Shown here piece after piece: positions 48,752 to 59,766 of a DNA stretch of 64,000 nucleotides. The notes under the pieces are model-generated. The model worked only from the letters and a program-made list of their open reading frames with translations, made no database searches and had not been told where the DNA came from. The translations under genes and the position numbers were made by a program. Each line of letters starts with the position of its first letter. Position 1 is the stretch's first letter. The stretch lies in assembly GCA_018398575.1 (NCBI GenBank), contig JAGTXZ010000010.1, positions 806,001 to 870,000 on the forward strand, given 5' to 3'. Source of the stretch: Ampelomyces quisqualis (Eukaryota > Ascomycota > Dothideomycetes > Pleosporales > Phaeosphaeriaceae).

Positions 48752-51032
48752 TCATTCGTTACATGTCAACAGACTTCTTGTCCCTGCTTGAGTACTTGCA
48801 TGGATTGCCAGCAAATATGCGCTCCACAAGATGGACACTCCATGTAATGGCAAGCCTTCGCTTTTCTGAAATGTCACTCTTGAAGTTGTACAATCTTTCA
48901 CATCGTTGCCGTTCTTCCGTTCTGCGAACTCGTTCAATACATCGTGACTAGTTCTTGCAACCCTAGAGGGCTTTCCCTTGTGAGCGGAGCTGTGGCATGC
49001 TGTACATATTGAGGTAAGATAATGATCGCAGTTGAATATTGTTGCAGCTTCTTCTTCAGAGTAGCGATAGATACGGTCGCAGTCTGGCATGGAGCGATAT
49101 TGATAGTCCTTGGAGTGTGATCGAATGTAGTTCGTAAGCGAAGTTTGAATCATAGTCTTGTAAGCGGCGATTGTCAGGAGACCTTCGAGTTCTGGTAGTA
49201 GAGAAGCTCTCTTGAAGCTGCCTGGGTCTCCAAAGGTACGTATAGGAAAGTTCGAAGCTGAAGCCACATGCGCCTCAAAACAACTAAACAGTACGTGTAG
49301 CTGCGTTCTGTTTTCAATAGATCTTTTGCTAGATTCTAGCATACCACTTATATTTATATATATAGATCAAAAGCTCACCTTTCGGTCCAAGTGCGTGGCT
49401 GGTCGACCATAACAGAGTGGTACGAACCAAATCCGCGTCCTTCTCACTACCATTGACTAGGATCCGCTTTGGATTGTACATGATGCCTATTTTGACCTTT
49501 TCCCTGCCCAGCATTATTGTGAGATGCTGTAGTTCACCTATGTGGCGCAGGAAAAGAATCCTTAGGTTCTTAAACTTAGGAGGCATTATCCATGACCATC
49601 TTTCATGGCAGCAACTTGGGTACGTGAATCGGGGATCACCTTTTTCTGCTGGTTATTGATCTCTGCAATCTTGTATTGCGGGGCTTTTCGTGCAGCCTCT
49701 GCATAATTGGCCTGCCCATAGATTCGTAATACCATTTTGCGTTGGTCACGTTGAATAAGTACCCCACATTGTCTCATGACACCATCAAGAGAGGCATGTG
49801 GGTCGGCTTGCAAGAATAATTTCTTGTACAAGGAGCTGTTTGCCATCATGGGCGAGGGTCCCTGGCAGTAAAGCCCCTACCCGCATCTTCACCTGAGCAA
49901 CAGATGCTTTGTCTTCTCCAGACATTCGAATTCGTGTGTACGAATTCAGTGGGTTATCATAAACCTGGATGGATACATGACTAGACGACCGAGAGGTTTC
50001 CACTAATGCGTGTAGCTGTGATCTACCTGCCTCTAGCCCGTGCTGTGACTCTGAGACAGGCCGCTTGGGGGAGACAACGTGCTGCATATGAGGAACATTT
50101 TTGTAATTTAGACTGACGTTACATCCATTCAGCTCTATTTTAGGTTGGGCTACATCTTGCTTGTTTTTAAAAATTGCATATGGCTTAACCTTTGCAGCTG
50201 ATAGGAGATGAACTCAGAAGATGCTCCTGCACAGGTGGCCACCATCGCGCACCTTAGCTGTCACGGACTACCTTGATGCCTGAGGATCGACTCGCTAAGC
50301 GCCTAATCTAATATTCTCACGAGTTTGGTTGATTTTGAGAGCATTGAAAACATCTTCGTATGTCGTATGTTCGAATACGTTCGATATCGCGACCATAGAA
50401 CGTCACCAGGTAGTATGACTTCTGACATAATTGCTCCACCACTCAAGATGACCTCAGCGCCATTGATGGTTTTTGCAAGAGAATTAAAAAGGCCTTGTGG
50501 TTTTGGAGCATCGCTCGTGTCATCCTCGTGGTGTAGTTGTTCGTCTCTCCAATTGCTCCTAGTCTGTCTCAAACTCTTGTTCGGCGAACTTGTCTTCACG
50601 AAATGACTGAAAGGGCAAAGAGCTCATTGAGAAAACGATTTGCGTAGGAAGAAAGTACATACGACGGTAGATCTGATATCCGTTGATGACACCTGTGGAG
50701 TTGCACACGCTTTTCTCAAAACGAGGGCATGTTTGCAGAAATCGCCGTACATGTAAGTGCCGCGTTGGAGGAACGCGCACGCCAATGGATTAATTGGGCA
50801 CTTTGGCATCAGAGTGTGGAGTACAGCAAGCCGTTACGCTTGGTGAGGCAGTGGTGCTTGCAGGTGATGTGCCTTTCGGATGCTCGAAGTAGCAACAGTC
50901 GCTTTTGTGAGCATCGCTCTTGCTGAAAGAAGCGCCACACAACCATGCCTTTTCGTGTTGAAATCTCACGGCATTCGAATGCATGACTGAAGTGAGTTGC
51001 TTCTGAATAGAATCAAGATTACAGCAGCGCAT
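48752..51032 (-). pseudogene. Decayed CCCH and RBR (RING-IBR-RING) zinc-finger gene
   Basis: Minus-strand remains in several frames, collinear with fungal proteins that have N-terminal CCCH fingers and a C-terminal RBR E3 ligase module. In order: a CCCH-like finger near 50780-50715 (C-A-F-L-Q-R-G-T-Y-M-Y-G-D-F-C), with its second Cys changed to Tyr; a conserved I-N-G-A-E-V-I-L block and L-P-G-D at about 50470-50400, then a frameshift; a middle region to about 49330 with frameshifts near 49825 and 49590; RING1 near 49310; the IBR near 49130-48960 (P-D-C-D-R-I-Y-R..C-T-A-C-H); and RING2 near 48890-48770. Many zinc ligands are lost, for example Cys to Phe, Arg, Tyr and Ser, and the E-G-C-x-H of RING2 is now E-G-L-P-L-H. 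Relic introns may also exist. An active ancestor would have been a ubiquitin ligase; this copy cannot make a working protein. Confidence 0.75.
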
Positions 51033-51261
51033 GCAGCCGCCCCTTACTGCAGTCGCACCTCACCTTACTAGAAAAGCACGCATCGTTGGCCCGACATTTC
51101 GCGCTGTGCTCGTGGCATGCAGGCATGCATGATAAAACACGCCGCATTACCTGGTGTTATGTAATGCAGGTAGTCTATGATCAAGTGCAAGTGTGTACGG
51201 GGTTGAACGTTTGCGAAGGACGCTCAATAGCAAGTAATAAGATTACCACGTTGGAAGATCC

Positions 51262-52411
51262 CTACGCAGTGATCTTGACAGGCTCGCTCTGCTTGATGTC
51301 CAGATTCGCAACACCATCAACAATCTCCGTCTCGCCTTTCTTCGAGGCGGTACCGTTGCCTATCATAGATGCCTTAGATTCGTCGTTGATCTTCTCCCCG
51401 GACTTGTCCTCATTGCTGACTTCAATATTCTCTTTTGGTGCGCCATTGCTGGACTCTTCGCCGCCCCACAGATATACCTCGCTCTCGCCAATGTGCTTTC
51501 CAGCCTTCTCCCAACGTTCTTGTCGCTGTTGTCTCCTCTCTGCAGCCAATTTGTCGAGCGCTGGCCAGTAGATGCTGTGATCGTATTTGAAGTCCACCTC
51601 GCCGCCTGATGCGGCCATGAGTTGTGAAGCAGGAACATGGTCGACAAGCGGTTCGTTGTACTTGATCTTTGACTTCGTGACGGGGTCGATGAATGGGCCG
51701 ATAAGCTTGAGGAAGGCTGACACGTACCAAGGTACTACAATATGTCAGTCTCGTTCATATGCGCATAGAGCACGCTTAGTGATACGTACGGTGGGTTAGT
51801 AGGGCCCTGCCAAGCCGCTCCGGGTAGTGACTCTGCAAAATGTCCAGCACTTGCTTGGATATGCTCATGGGTGGGGTTCCTCCAGCACCAGTGTTGCGGA
51901 AATCAATAAGCAGTGCAAGCCCCTCCTGACCGGGTGGATGTATATCGAGAGTCCTCTCAAGCATGTACACCAAATGCTCGACCTGCCGCTGACTTGGCTT
52001 CGTGTTCTGATTCTGTGGCAGCAAGTACAGGCATGGTCTGCCCTCCTTATCAAAGCCCAACTGCACTTGCTTCCCCTTTTCATTTTCCGGGGAGATGTAC
52101 TCTGATGTGAATGTGCCGGTGCCAAACTCTCGCCGCCATACCAAAGTCGCACGCAGCCGCTGTATCGCTTGTGGGAGATTCCATTTCGTTGCACGGAGGT
52201 AGCGGAGCAGGCATTCACGAGTAAGCCATAGGCATTCGTCGTCTGATATTGGTTTGTTTTCGGCGCTGGCCTTGGCCATGGGAAGTGATTCCCAAGATCT
52301 CACTTCGTCGAGGAGCTGTCCATACTTGGTTTGTTGATCTTCTGTCAGCACCGGGGGTGCTGTAGGCTTGCATCCGGCAACTGGTTCCGCGATGGGTCCA
52401 ATTGCCGACAT
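51262..52411 (-). CDS. Sec14-like CRAL-TRIO lipid transfer protein
   Basis: Two exons, 52411-51790 and 51734-51262, with a 55-bp intron (GTACGT donor, TTGTAG acceptor, phase 1), give 364 residues. The CRAL-TRIO N-terminal helical part is at residues 30-100, with L-L-R-Y-L-R-A-T-K-W (68-77). The lipid-binding domain follows at about 120-290: G-R-P-C-L-Y-L near 124-130, L-L-I-D-F-R near 167-172, S-H-Y-P-E-R-L-G-R-A-L near 194-204, and, across the intron, L-P-W-Y and P-F-I-D-P. The HYPERLGRAL block is the phosphatidylinositol/phosphatidylcholine transfer signature; the P-F-I-D-P-x-T-x-S-K-x-K-x-N part resembles Pdr16-type proteins more than Sec14 itself. The tail after about residue 300 is charged and probably disordered. 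Start: the Met at 52411 fits the family; an in-frame Met 14 codons upstream (52453) is possible. Divergent from POL12, 256 bp between the starts. Expected role: phospholipid transfer and lipid signalling in the cytosol or on membranes. Confidence 0.9.
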
Positions 52412-52667
52412 TGTAGTGGTCTGGAGGACGTTGGAACGGCAGAAAAGACTCAATTGAACGTCACAGGAACTCAGAAAGGCTCACAAGACACAGACAGTCT
52501 GAACAGCTATCAAGTGCCGCATGGTGTGGGACAATCGGACAGTGGATCAGCACGGATTGCGCTAACCCCACCACACCCTAGCGACCACTTTGACATTGAC
52601 GCGCGACGCGTCTTCCAACACGCGCAAATCGACACAGGCGCAATTCGCCCAGCTGACCTCGCACACA
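52412..52667. promoter_or_regulatory. Divergent promoter of CRAL-TRIO gene and POL12
   Basis: 256 bp between two divergent start codons. It contains ACGCGT at 52606-52611 and a further ACGCG at 52599-52603, 57 and 65 bp before the POL12 ATG. ACGCGT is the MluI cell-cycle box bound by MBF, which in yeasts drives replication genes at G1/S. Its role here is an inference from sequence and from the target gene. Confidence 0.55.
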
Positions 52668-54838
52668 ATGGACGACCCGACCATGGAGCTCACCGAGCGC
52701 TTTGAGCGTTACTGTGACACCAAAGACCATGAATTTCCCGCTGATGTCCTCAACGAACTGCAGTCCATGCTGCGACTATACTCGATATCGCCAGAAGAGC
52801 TGGACTTCAAATGGCAGGCATATAACATGAAGATGGGAGGAGAAGAGAGCAAGATGGACCTCAAGACTGCGAGAGACTTCAAGAAGACAATACAAGATGC
52901 GCTGGAGCGAGAAAGCAGAGGAAAGGCTCAACAGAGAAATGAAGCGAAGCGCGCACAACCAACACCAAGAGCGAAGGGTGGGGACATGTATGATATGTAG
53001 GTTGCAAAATGTCTCGGGGATGGATCACGATCTCACATATCTTAGGCTGGAAGGATTGGTGCCCAACACACCCCGTCCTAGCGGTATAAATGGGGTCAAC
53101 GGCAGCACAGTGAAGAGAAAGTCGGATTTTCGAACGCCTGCCAGCAAAGCCAGCAAAGCACACGATATGAGCTCCCCTGGTGGTATAATGACACCCAAGG
53201 GAGAGACAACAAGCGGAGCAGTCTTTGACTTTGCGTCCCGCCAAAACGCCAACGATATCACGGAACAGTTTATGCAAGGCGACATTGCGATACCCGAGCC
53301 CCCGTCCGAGGAACCGAAAGAACCCCGCATCAAATTGAAAGCCAACACCGACATGTCCAAATTCTCATACCGCACGATGGCCATGAAGCTGTCAGAGGCG
53401 TCGGAAGTGCTTGATGACAGGATCGACGAGTTTCGCGAACTTATACGGGAGCACATGAATCTGGACGAGAACGCGTTTGGCAACCCCAACTTCCAGTCAC
53501 CAAGCGAGATTATAGCAGTTGGCCGCATAGCGAGTGACACGAGCGAGGGCAAACTCAACACTGCAGCATTAGTACTTGAAGGGTCAAGACGGCATGGAGC
53601 CGGCCGCCGTGTTCCGCTCAACGTGGGTGGCTTGATAAGTTACAACTTCTTCCCCGGACAGATCGTGGCCTTGCGAGGGACGAACGCATCAGGGGATGCT
53701 TTTGTAGTTTCCGAACTTCTCTCCCTTCCTCTGCTCAACCAGCCGGCTACCAAGCCAGATGAGCTCGACGCAATCAACGCCCGCTACCTCGATAGCCCAG
53801 AAGCCGATCCTGACAATCTACGGCCACTGACAATACTGATCGCATCAGGACCATTCACAACAGACCAAAACCTCGACTTCGCCCCTTTGACCACCTTCCT
53901 CGACAACGCCGCCGAAGTATACGCTGACAGCATCATTCTTATCGGGCCCTTCCTTGACGCGGAACACCCACAAATCCGCACAGGAGACTTCGACCCTCCA
54001 CCACACCCGGACCCAGACCAAGCTACCATGATCGATTTATTTCGGCACCATATCTCCTCTGCCCTCCAATCCTTCTCCAAACGCGTCCCCACATGCAACG
54101 TCATCCTCGTCCCTAGTCTCCGCGATGCACATCACCACCACGCTGCCTTTCCGCAAGATAAATTCATCAAGAAAGAACTCGGGCTCGGCGCAGCAGGTAA
54201 AATGGTGCAATGCGTGACCAATCCCATGACGCTGAGCATGAACGAAATGACAGTCGGCATGAGCAGCATCGACATCCTCGACATGTTGCGTCGCGAGGAA
54301 CTCGTCAGCGACAAGTCGCGAGGCATTAATCTCTACGAACGCTGCGCGCGGAATGTTCTCGAGCAGAGGAGTTTCCTACCACTTTTCCCGTCAATGGCGA
54401 GAGAGAAGATTGTTCCGCCGCCCGCTGCGGTCGAGGAGAAAGTGTACAAGAACGCGGTGGAAGGTGAAGATGCAGAAGAAGACTTTGGTCCGAGTCCGTT
54501 CTTGCCGTTGGGAACGATGGTGGACACGAGTTATCTCAAGTTGGGCGAGATGTTGAATGTTCGGCCAGATATTCTGATCACGCCGAGTGTGCTTCAGGGA
54601 ACCGTTAAAGTAAGCTGGGAATAATCGAGTCCATGCGACCTCTTTGCTGATCTTCAAACAGGTTGTTGAGTCCGTCATTGTGATCAATCCAGGTACTTTG
54701 GCCAAGCGTCGTGCTGCAGGCACGTATGCACGCGTTATTGTACAACCAGCTCGGATCAGTGATGCGGAGAGGGAAAGGGGGTTGGCTGTAGCGCACAAGC
54801 TATGGGAACGAACTAGGGTGGACATTATAAAGATATAA
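52668..54838 (+). CDS. POL12: DNA polymerase alpha subunit B
   Basis: Three exons: 52668-52996, 53046-54609, 54662-54838. Introns of 49 bp (GTAGGT..CTTAG) and 52 bp (GTAAGC..AACAG) restore one frame of 689 residues. The first intron joins to M-L-E-G-L-V-P-N-T-P, a block typical of fungal homologues. N-terminal helical domain at about residues 5-80, a linker, an OB fold at about 230-330, and a calcineurin-like but inactive phosphoesterase domain at about 360-640. Hallmarks seen: A-S-G-P-F-T-T, I-L-I-G-P-F-L-D-x-E-H-P, L-V-P-S-L-R-D, T-N-P-M-x-L-S-M-N-E, P-D-I-L-I-T-P-S-V-L, and the C-terminal I-N-P-G-T-L-A-K-R-x-A-A-G-T-Y-A-R. The protein is the regulatory B subunit of the polymerase alpha-primase complex, needed to start DNA synthesis in the nucleus. 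A possible second start lies five codons downstream. A likely MCB box precedes it. Confidence 0.95.
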
Positions 54839-55370
54839 TCCTGCTAATGGCGCAGGTAAGGGTCTTGGTCGCTTTGGTCGCTGCTGTGATGATGCTCCAA
54901 GCTGATGAGCTTATGGAAGATCTGTATATTGAATACCTTGTAATCGCATGTGTCGATGGGCAAAATCTTGATAGACTTTTTGCTGTGACCATCCTCTTCC
55001 AGAGGCAGTACCGGATTGTCAGGGCAATGTCACAGGGCCAAAGGTCTCTCCTGTCAGTGAGCACAGTGCTTTTGACTCGGACTGCCACTTGAGGCGTCGC
55101 CCGCGTATGCCATTGAATGCGAGTGTGTTGTATGTCGTGAATTCAAGTTGGTATTTTGCTACCATAGCCTGACACTTCCCCTCCATCATGACCATAAGGA
55201 AACAAACCCCAAAAAAGCCATGCAGTCGTGCTACCCGACGCTCTTTCTCTCCATGCTCCCTGTGTGATTTGGCTCGTGGGAGTCGAGTGAATCCGTACTA
55301 TATCGTCAGGTAATCATGGCGTCATACCGTAACGCCTTCTCTACTCCGGCCATTGCGTTCGAGGGTACAT
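54839..55370. other. Intergenic region between convergent POL12 and RPS29
   Basis: 3' flanks of two convergent genes. Short frames here lack domains or conserved character. No RNA gene recognised. Confidence 0.6.
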
Positions 55371-55797
55371 TTATCGGTGCTGTGAGCAAGTCAGTGCACA
55401 GATCTAGGAAGAAGATAAATTTCTGATGCAGCCGCGACCAAGGAATTGAGTGTTGGCGACATGCGTGATTGTCTCAATGCGGCCGACACTGTAGATGGGA
55501 GGATCGTACCTTGACGAAACCAATGTCGGCGGACTTCTCGCGGAAGCACTGACGACAGATGTTCAGGCCGTACTTGCGGATGAGACCAGCAGGGTGGGTA
55601 CAGACGCGGCTGTGAGTACCTAGTTAGCCAGTGTCCCAGTATATAAGCCCCTCCATGCATCCCCTTTCCGTCGCATCGCAGCACATTCAATGCTTCTTTC
55701 GCATCGCCCATAATTCGGAGAGGTTTGCAACGTACCACTCGCGGGAGCCCTTGCCGTAGGTCCTAGGACGCGAATACCAGACAGACTCATGAGACAT
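55371..55797 (-). CDS. RPS29: 40S ribosomal protein S29 (uS14)
   Basis: Minus-strand gene with three exons, 55797-55736, 55609-55510 and 55379-55371, giving 56 residues, the size of yeast Rps29. Introns are 126 bp (GTACGT..CACAG) and 130 bp (GTACGA, branch CTGAC, acceptor TTGCTCACAG). It begins M-S-H-E-S-V-W-Y-S-R-P-R-T-Y-G-K-G-S-R and has the zinc ligands C21-x2-C24 and C39-x2-C42, with I-C-R-Q-C-F-R-E-K. The last exon codes only His-Arg-stop, fitting the family end F-V-K-H-R. Component of the small ribosomal subunit head. Introns longer than those of the other genes here are usual for ribosomal protein genes. The third exon is an inference from splice signals and the expected C-terminus; the first two are certain. 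Confidence 0.93.
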
Positions 55798-57416
55798 GTT
55801 GTGTGATTGTGTGTGGGGGTTGCGATGTCGCTGCTGCGATGAGAATCAGTATTTGATTCCAGCAATATTCCTAGAAGATGCGAGTAGGTGTACTGACAGT
55901 AGTGAGTGCTGGAAGGTGGACTTGTCGGTTTTTTTCGTATGCGCTATCGTTCACGATCAAAACTTGGGAGTTCGAGATTCCAATATTGCGCGGCAGATCT
56001 TCGGGTGTGAGATTAAGCGAGTGGCCCGTGCGCTATCAGCTTGAAGCATTCGACAACAACGAACAACATGCCATCCTCTGACCAGAACAAGTGATGAGTT
56101 GCCATGAAGTTCTACACTGCACTCAGGAATTGACGGCGACATCCGTTGTGGAACGTTTTGGCTGAGAGCAATAGCATACCGTCTCGGACACACATAACAA
56201 TTCTCGACCAGTTGAATGCTAAGCATACCTTGTGCCATTGTTCACAATCAGAATATACACTGCTGGTTATGCCATTGAATATACTGATAGTTGTAGAGGT
56301 CAGTGTGGTTTTCACGCACGACGGAGTCCCGCCTGATCCCCTTTCTCCACGTCCAGGAAGTAAGTCTGTACATCTAGTATCTACATGGATTCCATAGCAC
56401 GTCCACGATGTGCTACGCAAGCTTTGCATGCACATCACTCCAGGTTCAATGCGAATATAGTAGTGCAAGTCACAATCAGTCTGCGGAGTACCCTTGAGAC
56501 CAAAAGTCGAGAAACCCAAATCGTTCTGCTTGGGCATAGGTTACAACTGAGTTGACAGATTGAATCTAAATCATATCAATAGCAAGGGCAACCCTACCAC
56601 AAACGAACACCCAGGTGCGAGACTGGAGAAGAACTACTGTCTTGCCTTGGTGGGTTGTGCTGCGTTCTGAACCCAGATTTGGGCACGCGACGTGAGCTAT
56701 AGCGTCCAATTTGCAAAGTATGTGTAAGTAATACTATTATACATTTGAGGCGTATATGACTTGCTACAGGATCTGCTATGAACGACTGAGCAACTGGAAG
56801 AGAGACGAACAACTACAATGTCCCTGTTACCAGTCAAGTCTCTCGATGTCATAGGTGGTCTGTCGACGCCAGGCTGTGTTGTGAGGCACCCACAACAAGG
56901 TCCCTGGCTGCTCAACAACCGGGTCCATGGTGACCGTGTCCGCAATCATGCATGAGGTACCACGGCTCGGCCTTGTTTTATTGGGCACTGCCCCGCGCCT
57001 GGGTGGTGCGGAGCTAGGCCAATGTGAAACGTCGTTCTCGTGATGCCGCTCTGTTGACACGAACGCTTGGCACGGCTGTTGTCCCTGACAACCACGTCAA
57101 GAAACAAACCAATGCGACCCCCAGGCACCTCGCACCTGGGTCAACCCGATCATCGCAGCATTGCATCACTTTCGTCTTGCGTGTCGCATCATCCGAATTT
57201 TGGTCTCTGTTGCATATTCACGATAGAGAAAGCGCTATTGACGCGTTGCTTTCGTTTGCACAAGGGCTAGCATACATCCGCTGCACAGACATTCCTCCCA
57301 AATCCACCACCGCAGACCGCGCCCGTGGTTCTCCATCTTCTGCCTTCTGCCTTCCCCTCCATCGTGGGCCGGGTGCATGCGCAGTTGACGAAACCGCTGG
57401 CAGGTCTGCAGTCACC
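55798..57416. other. Intergenic region between RPS29 and ASE1
   Basis: 1.6 kb between two divergent genes, expected to hold both promoters and leaders. A minus-strand frame of 141 codons at 56112-56537 has no domain that I recognise, and its position fits the RPS29 upstream region; not called. The plus-strand frame open upstream of ASE1 (57024-57416) has no homology-like character and probably is leader sequence. Confidence 0.5.
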
Positions 57417-59766
57417 ATGGACACGAGCTACCTCGCCCAGCAGGTCACCACCATCATCGGCCAGCTGCACGGCCTATTCGACGAGATTGGTATCCCCAGC
57501 CATGAGCGGGACTCGCGCGAAGCAGAGGTACAGTGGACTGACGATGCGCCACGTAGCCATCTCGCTGACGTATCTCAGCTCTTTTCTGCGCTTTCCGAAA
57601 CCCTGCACAACCAGTTGCGACAGGTCACAAACGAGAAACATGAGATGACAGAAGAGGCGCAACGATTAGTTCAGACAATCAAGCAAATGGAGTCGTCGCT
57701 CGAGGACAATAAGCCGAACCCCAACTACGATGATCATGACAGCACCCCCATCACATACCCGTTGACGCGCTGTCTGCAAGGCCTGAAGGAGAAGTACAAC
57801 GCAGTCAGCAAGCTACACCGCGAGCGCTTCGAGCAGGTGAGGAAACTCGCCGAAGCACTGGAGTCATATGCGTCACATCTCGAGGCGTCCTTCGTCGAAA
57901 TTAAACTGCCACCGACGGCACAGAACGCTTCTGTCTCTCCCTCCTTCGATATTTCGCCGACATATGTCGCTCGGCTCGACATTGAGTTCACCCGCGTCTA
58001 CGAAGAATATACCCGCCGGATTAACACCGTTAAGGCGCTATGCCAGGAAATCATCCAGTTGTGGGCGGAGCTCGGAACCCCACAGGCGCAAACCGACAGC
58101 GCCATTGTACAGTGCCATCGCGATGCACCCGAGCAACTCGGTCTACATAAGGATGACTTGGTACAGTTGAAGGCAAAGAAGGAGCGACTAGTCGAGGAGA
58201 AGCGCATCCGAGAGCGACGTCTGGGCCAATTGCGCAGCACCATTGAGGAGCTATGGGAGCGCCTAGGCATCGAAACCCATGAACGCAAGCAGTTCCTGAA
58301 TAGTAATCGTGGATATGGTCTGCGAACAATCAATGAGTACGAGGACGAGCTGGCAAGGCTGAACGAGCTCAAACGCCAAAACCTACACCTGTTTGTCGAA
58401 GAGGCACGATGCAAACTCCAGGAGCTATGGGATGCATTGTACTTCTCCGAGGAAGAGATGCTCGACTTCACCCCGGCCTTCTCCGACGTGTGTAGCGATG
58501 CGTTGCTTTCCGCACATGAAGCTGAGATTACTCGGTTGGAGGCTCTGAAAGATCAGCGACTGCCCATCCTGCAGAAGATCGACCGGCACCGTGATCTGAT
58601 CAAGGAGCGCAACGATCTCCAGCAGTCGAGTCAGGATGCCTCGCGACTGATGGCGCGCGGCCAGAAGGGAGAGAAGCGAGACCCAGGAAAGCTGCTACGC
58701 GAGGAGAAAATGCGGAAACGCATCACAAAGGAGCTTCCCAAGGTTGAACAGGTATGTGTAGAAGCACCTGCACAGCACCGCGATACTGACCCCGTTGTAG
58801 GATTTGAAGAGCACCCTAGAGTCGTGGGAAGACGAGTACGGGCGACCGTTCCTTGTTCATGGCCAGCGTTATCTTGATGAGCTGTATGCTGCGTCGTCAA
58901 AGGCTGCTCCTCCACGAGCAAAGACGCCATCCAACTCGGGCATGCCTACTAAACCAGCGACATTGCCAAAGTCTGCTCCTGCCAGCCGCGCTGGAACGGT
59001 CCGCGGCCCTCCAAGTCGAGCAAAGACACCTGTTTCCAACTTTGGCGCCAGTGTCTCTCGCAACCCTCTGGCAAGCTCGGTCATGTCATCAAATGGTGTG
59101 AAGAGCCCTTCGAAGATTCCCGCTCGCGCCCCCTTGGACAACCTCAAACATGGCGGCAACTCACCTGAGCGTCGGCCGCCTCCGCCTTCACGAGAAGACT
59201 CTGCAACGATGCGGAAGATGCCGCCTCCTATGGCACCGCCTCCACGCATGAAGGATCTGTTCGTCCCACCAGACCCTATCGACACACCTATGAATCGCTT
59301 TCACTTCATTCGTGGTGACCGGAGTGAGAGCATAGTGCGAAATGTGCCTCCGGAGGATCCTTACGATGACCGACCATACCTGTCGCACAACCACAGTGTG
59401 CGTGGCTACGCGCCGTCCTATCCGCCACCGTCGTTATCCTCCTCGAGCAGCCGTCAGATTTCGCAGACGTCCTCGACCGGCACAGGCGCGACCATGCGGT
59501 CTGGTTCGGAGAACTGGGAGACGTTTAGCGAACAGTCCGACGACCCTCCTGAGAACGATGTCGACTTCCATGGTTACCGTCAGCGGCAAATGAAGCGTTA
59601 CACTCCTGAGGGTGGCCATGCAGCCAGCCCGCGAGGTTTGCAGGGCAAGAAGATTCGAAGCATCCGAAGTGTCGATGGCGGAGAGCTCATGGTTGAGAAT
59701 GACGGCCGACTGGTCCGCGTTATCGAGGGATCAGAAGCTGGTTGGACCGACGATGGCGACTACTGA
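57417..59766 (+). CDS. ASE1: Microtubule-associated protein Ase1/MAP65/PRC1
   Basis: Two exons, 57417-58751 and 58801-59766, with a 49-bp intron (GTATGT, CTGAC branch, TTGTAG), phase 0, giving 766 residues. Start: Met in M-D-T-S-Y-L-A-Q-Q-V, in a CACC-ATGG context and at the point where family similarity begins, though the frame is open further upstream. Residues 1-200 are helical/coiled-coil dimerisation and rod; the spectrin-like microtubule-binding part is at about 205-445 with I-I-Q-L-W-A-E-L-G-T-P, I-E-E-L-W-E-R-L-G-I, L-Q-E-L-W-D-A-L and the conserved R-G-Q-K-G-E-K-R-D-P-G-K-L-L. From about 475 the protein is disordered, Ser/Pro-rich, with several S/T-P sites (K-T-P, K-S-P, N-S-P) that could be Cdk targets, and basic patches. 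It crosslinks antiparallel microtubules in the spindle midzone in anaphase. Confidence 0.93.

Noticed and set aside
51363..51730. 94- and 102-codon frames over the CRAL-TRIO second exon
   Set aside because: Other-frame shadows; only the frame continuing through the phase-1 intron keeps the P-F-I-D-P and charged tail.
56112..56537. 141-codon minus-strand frame between RPS29 and ASE1
   Set aside because: No recognisable domain and no supporting splice structure; could be a real short gene, but nothing in the sequence shows it.
57024..57416. N-terminal extension of ASE1
   Set aside because: The frame is open, but similarity to the family begins at Met 57417, which has a good CACC-ATGG context, and the extension has no conserved character.
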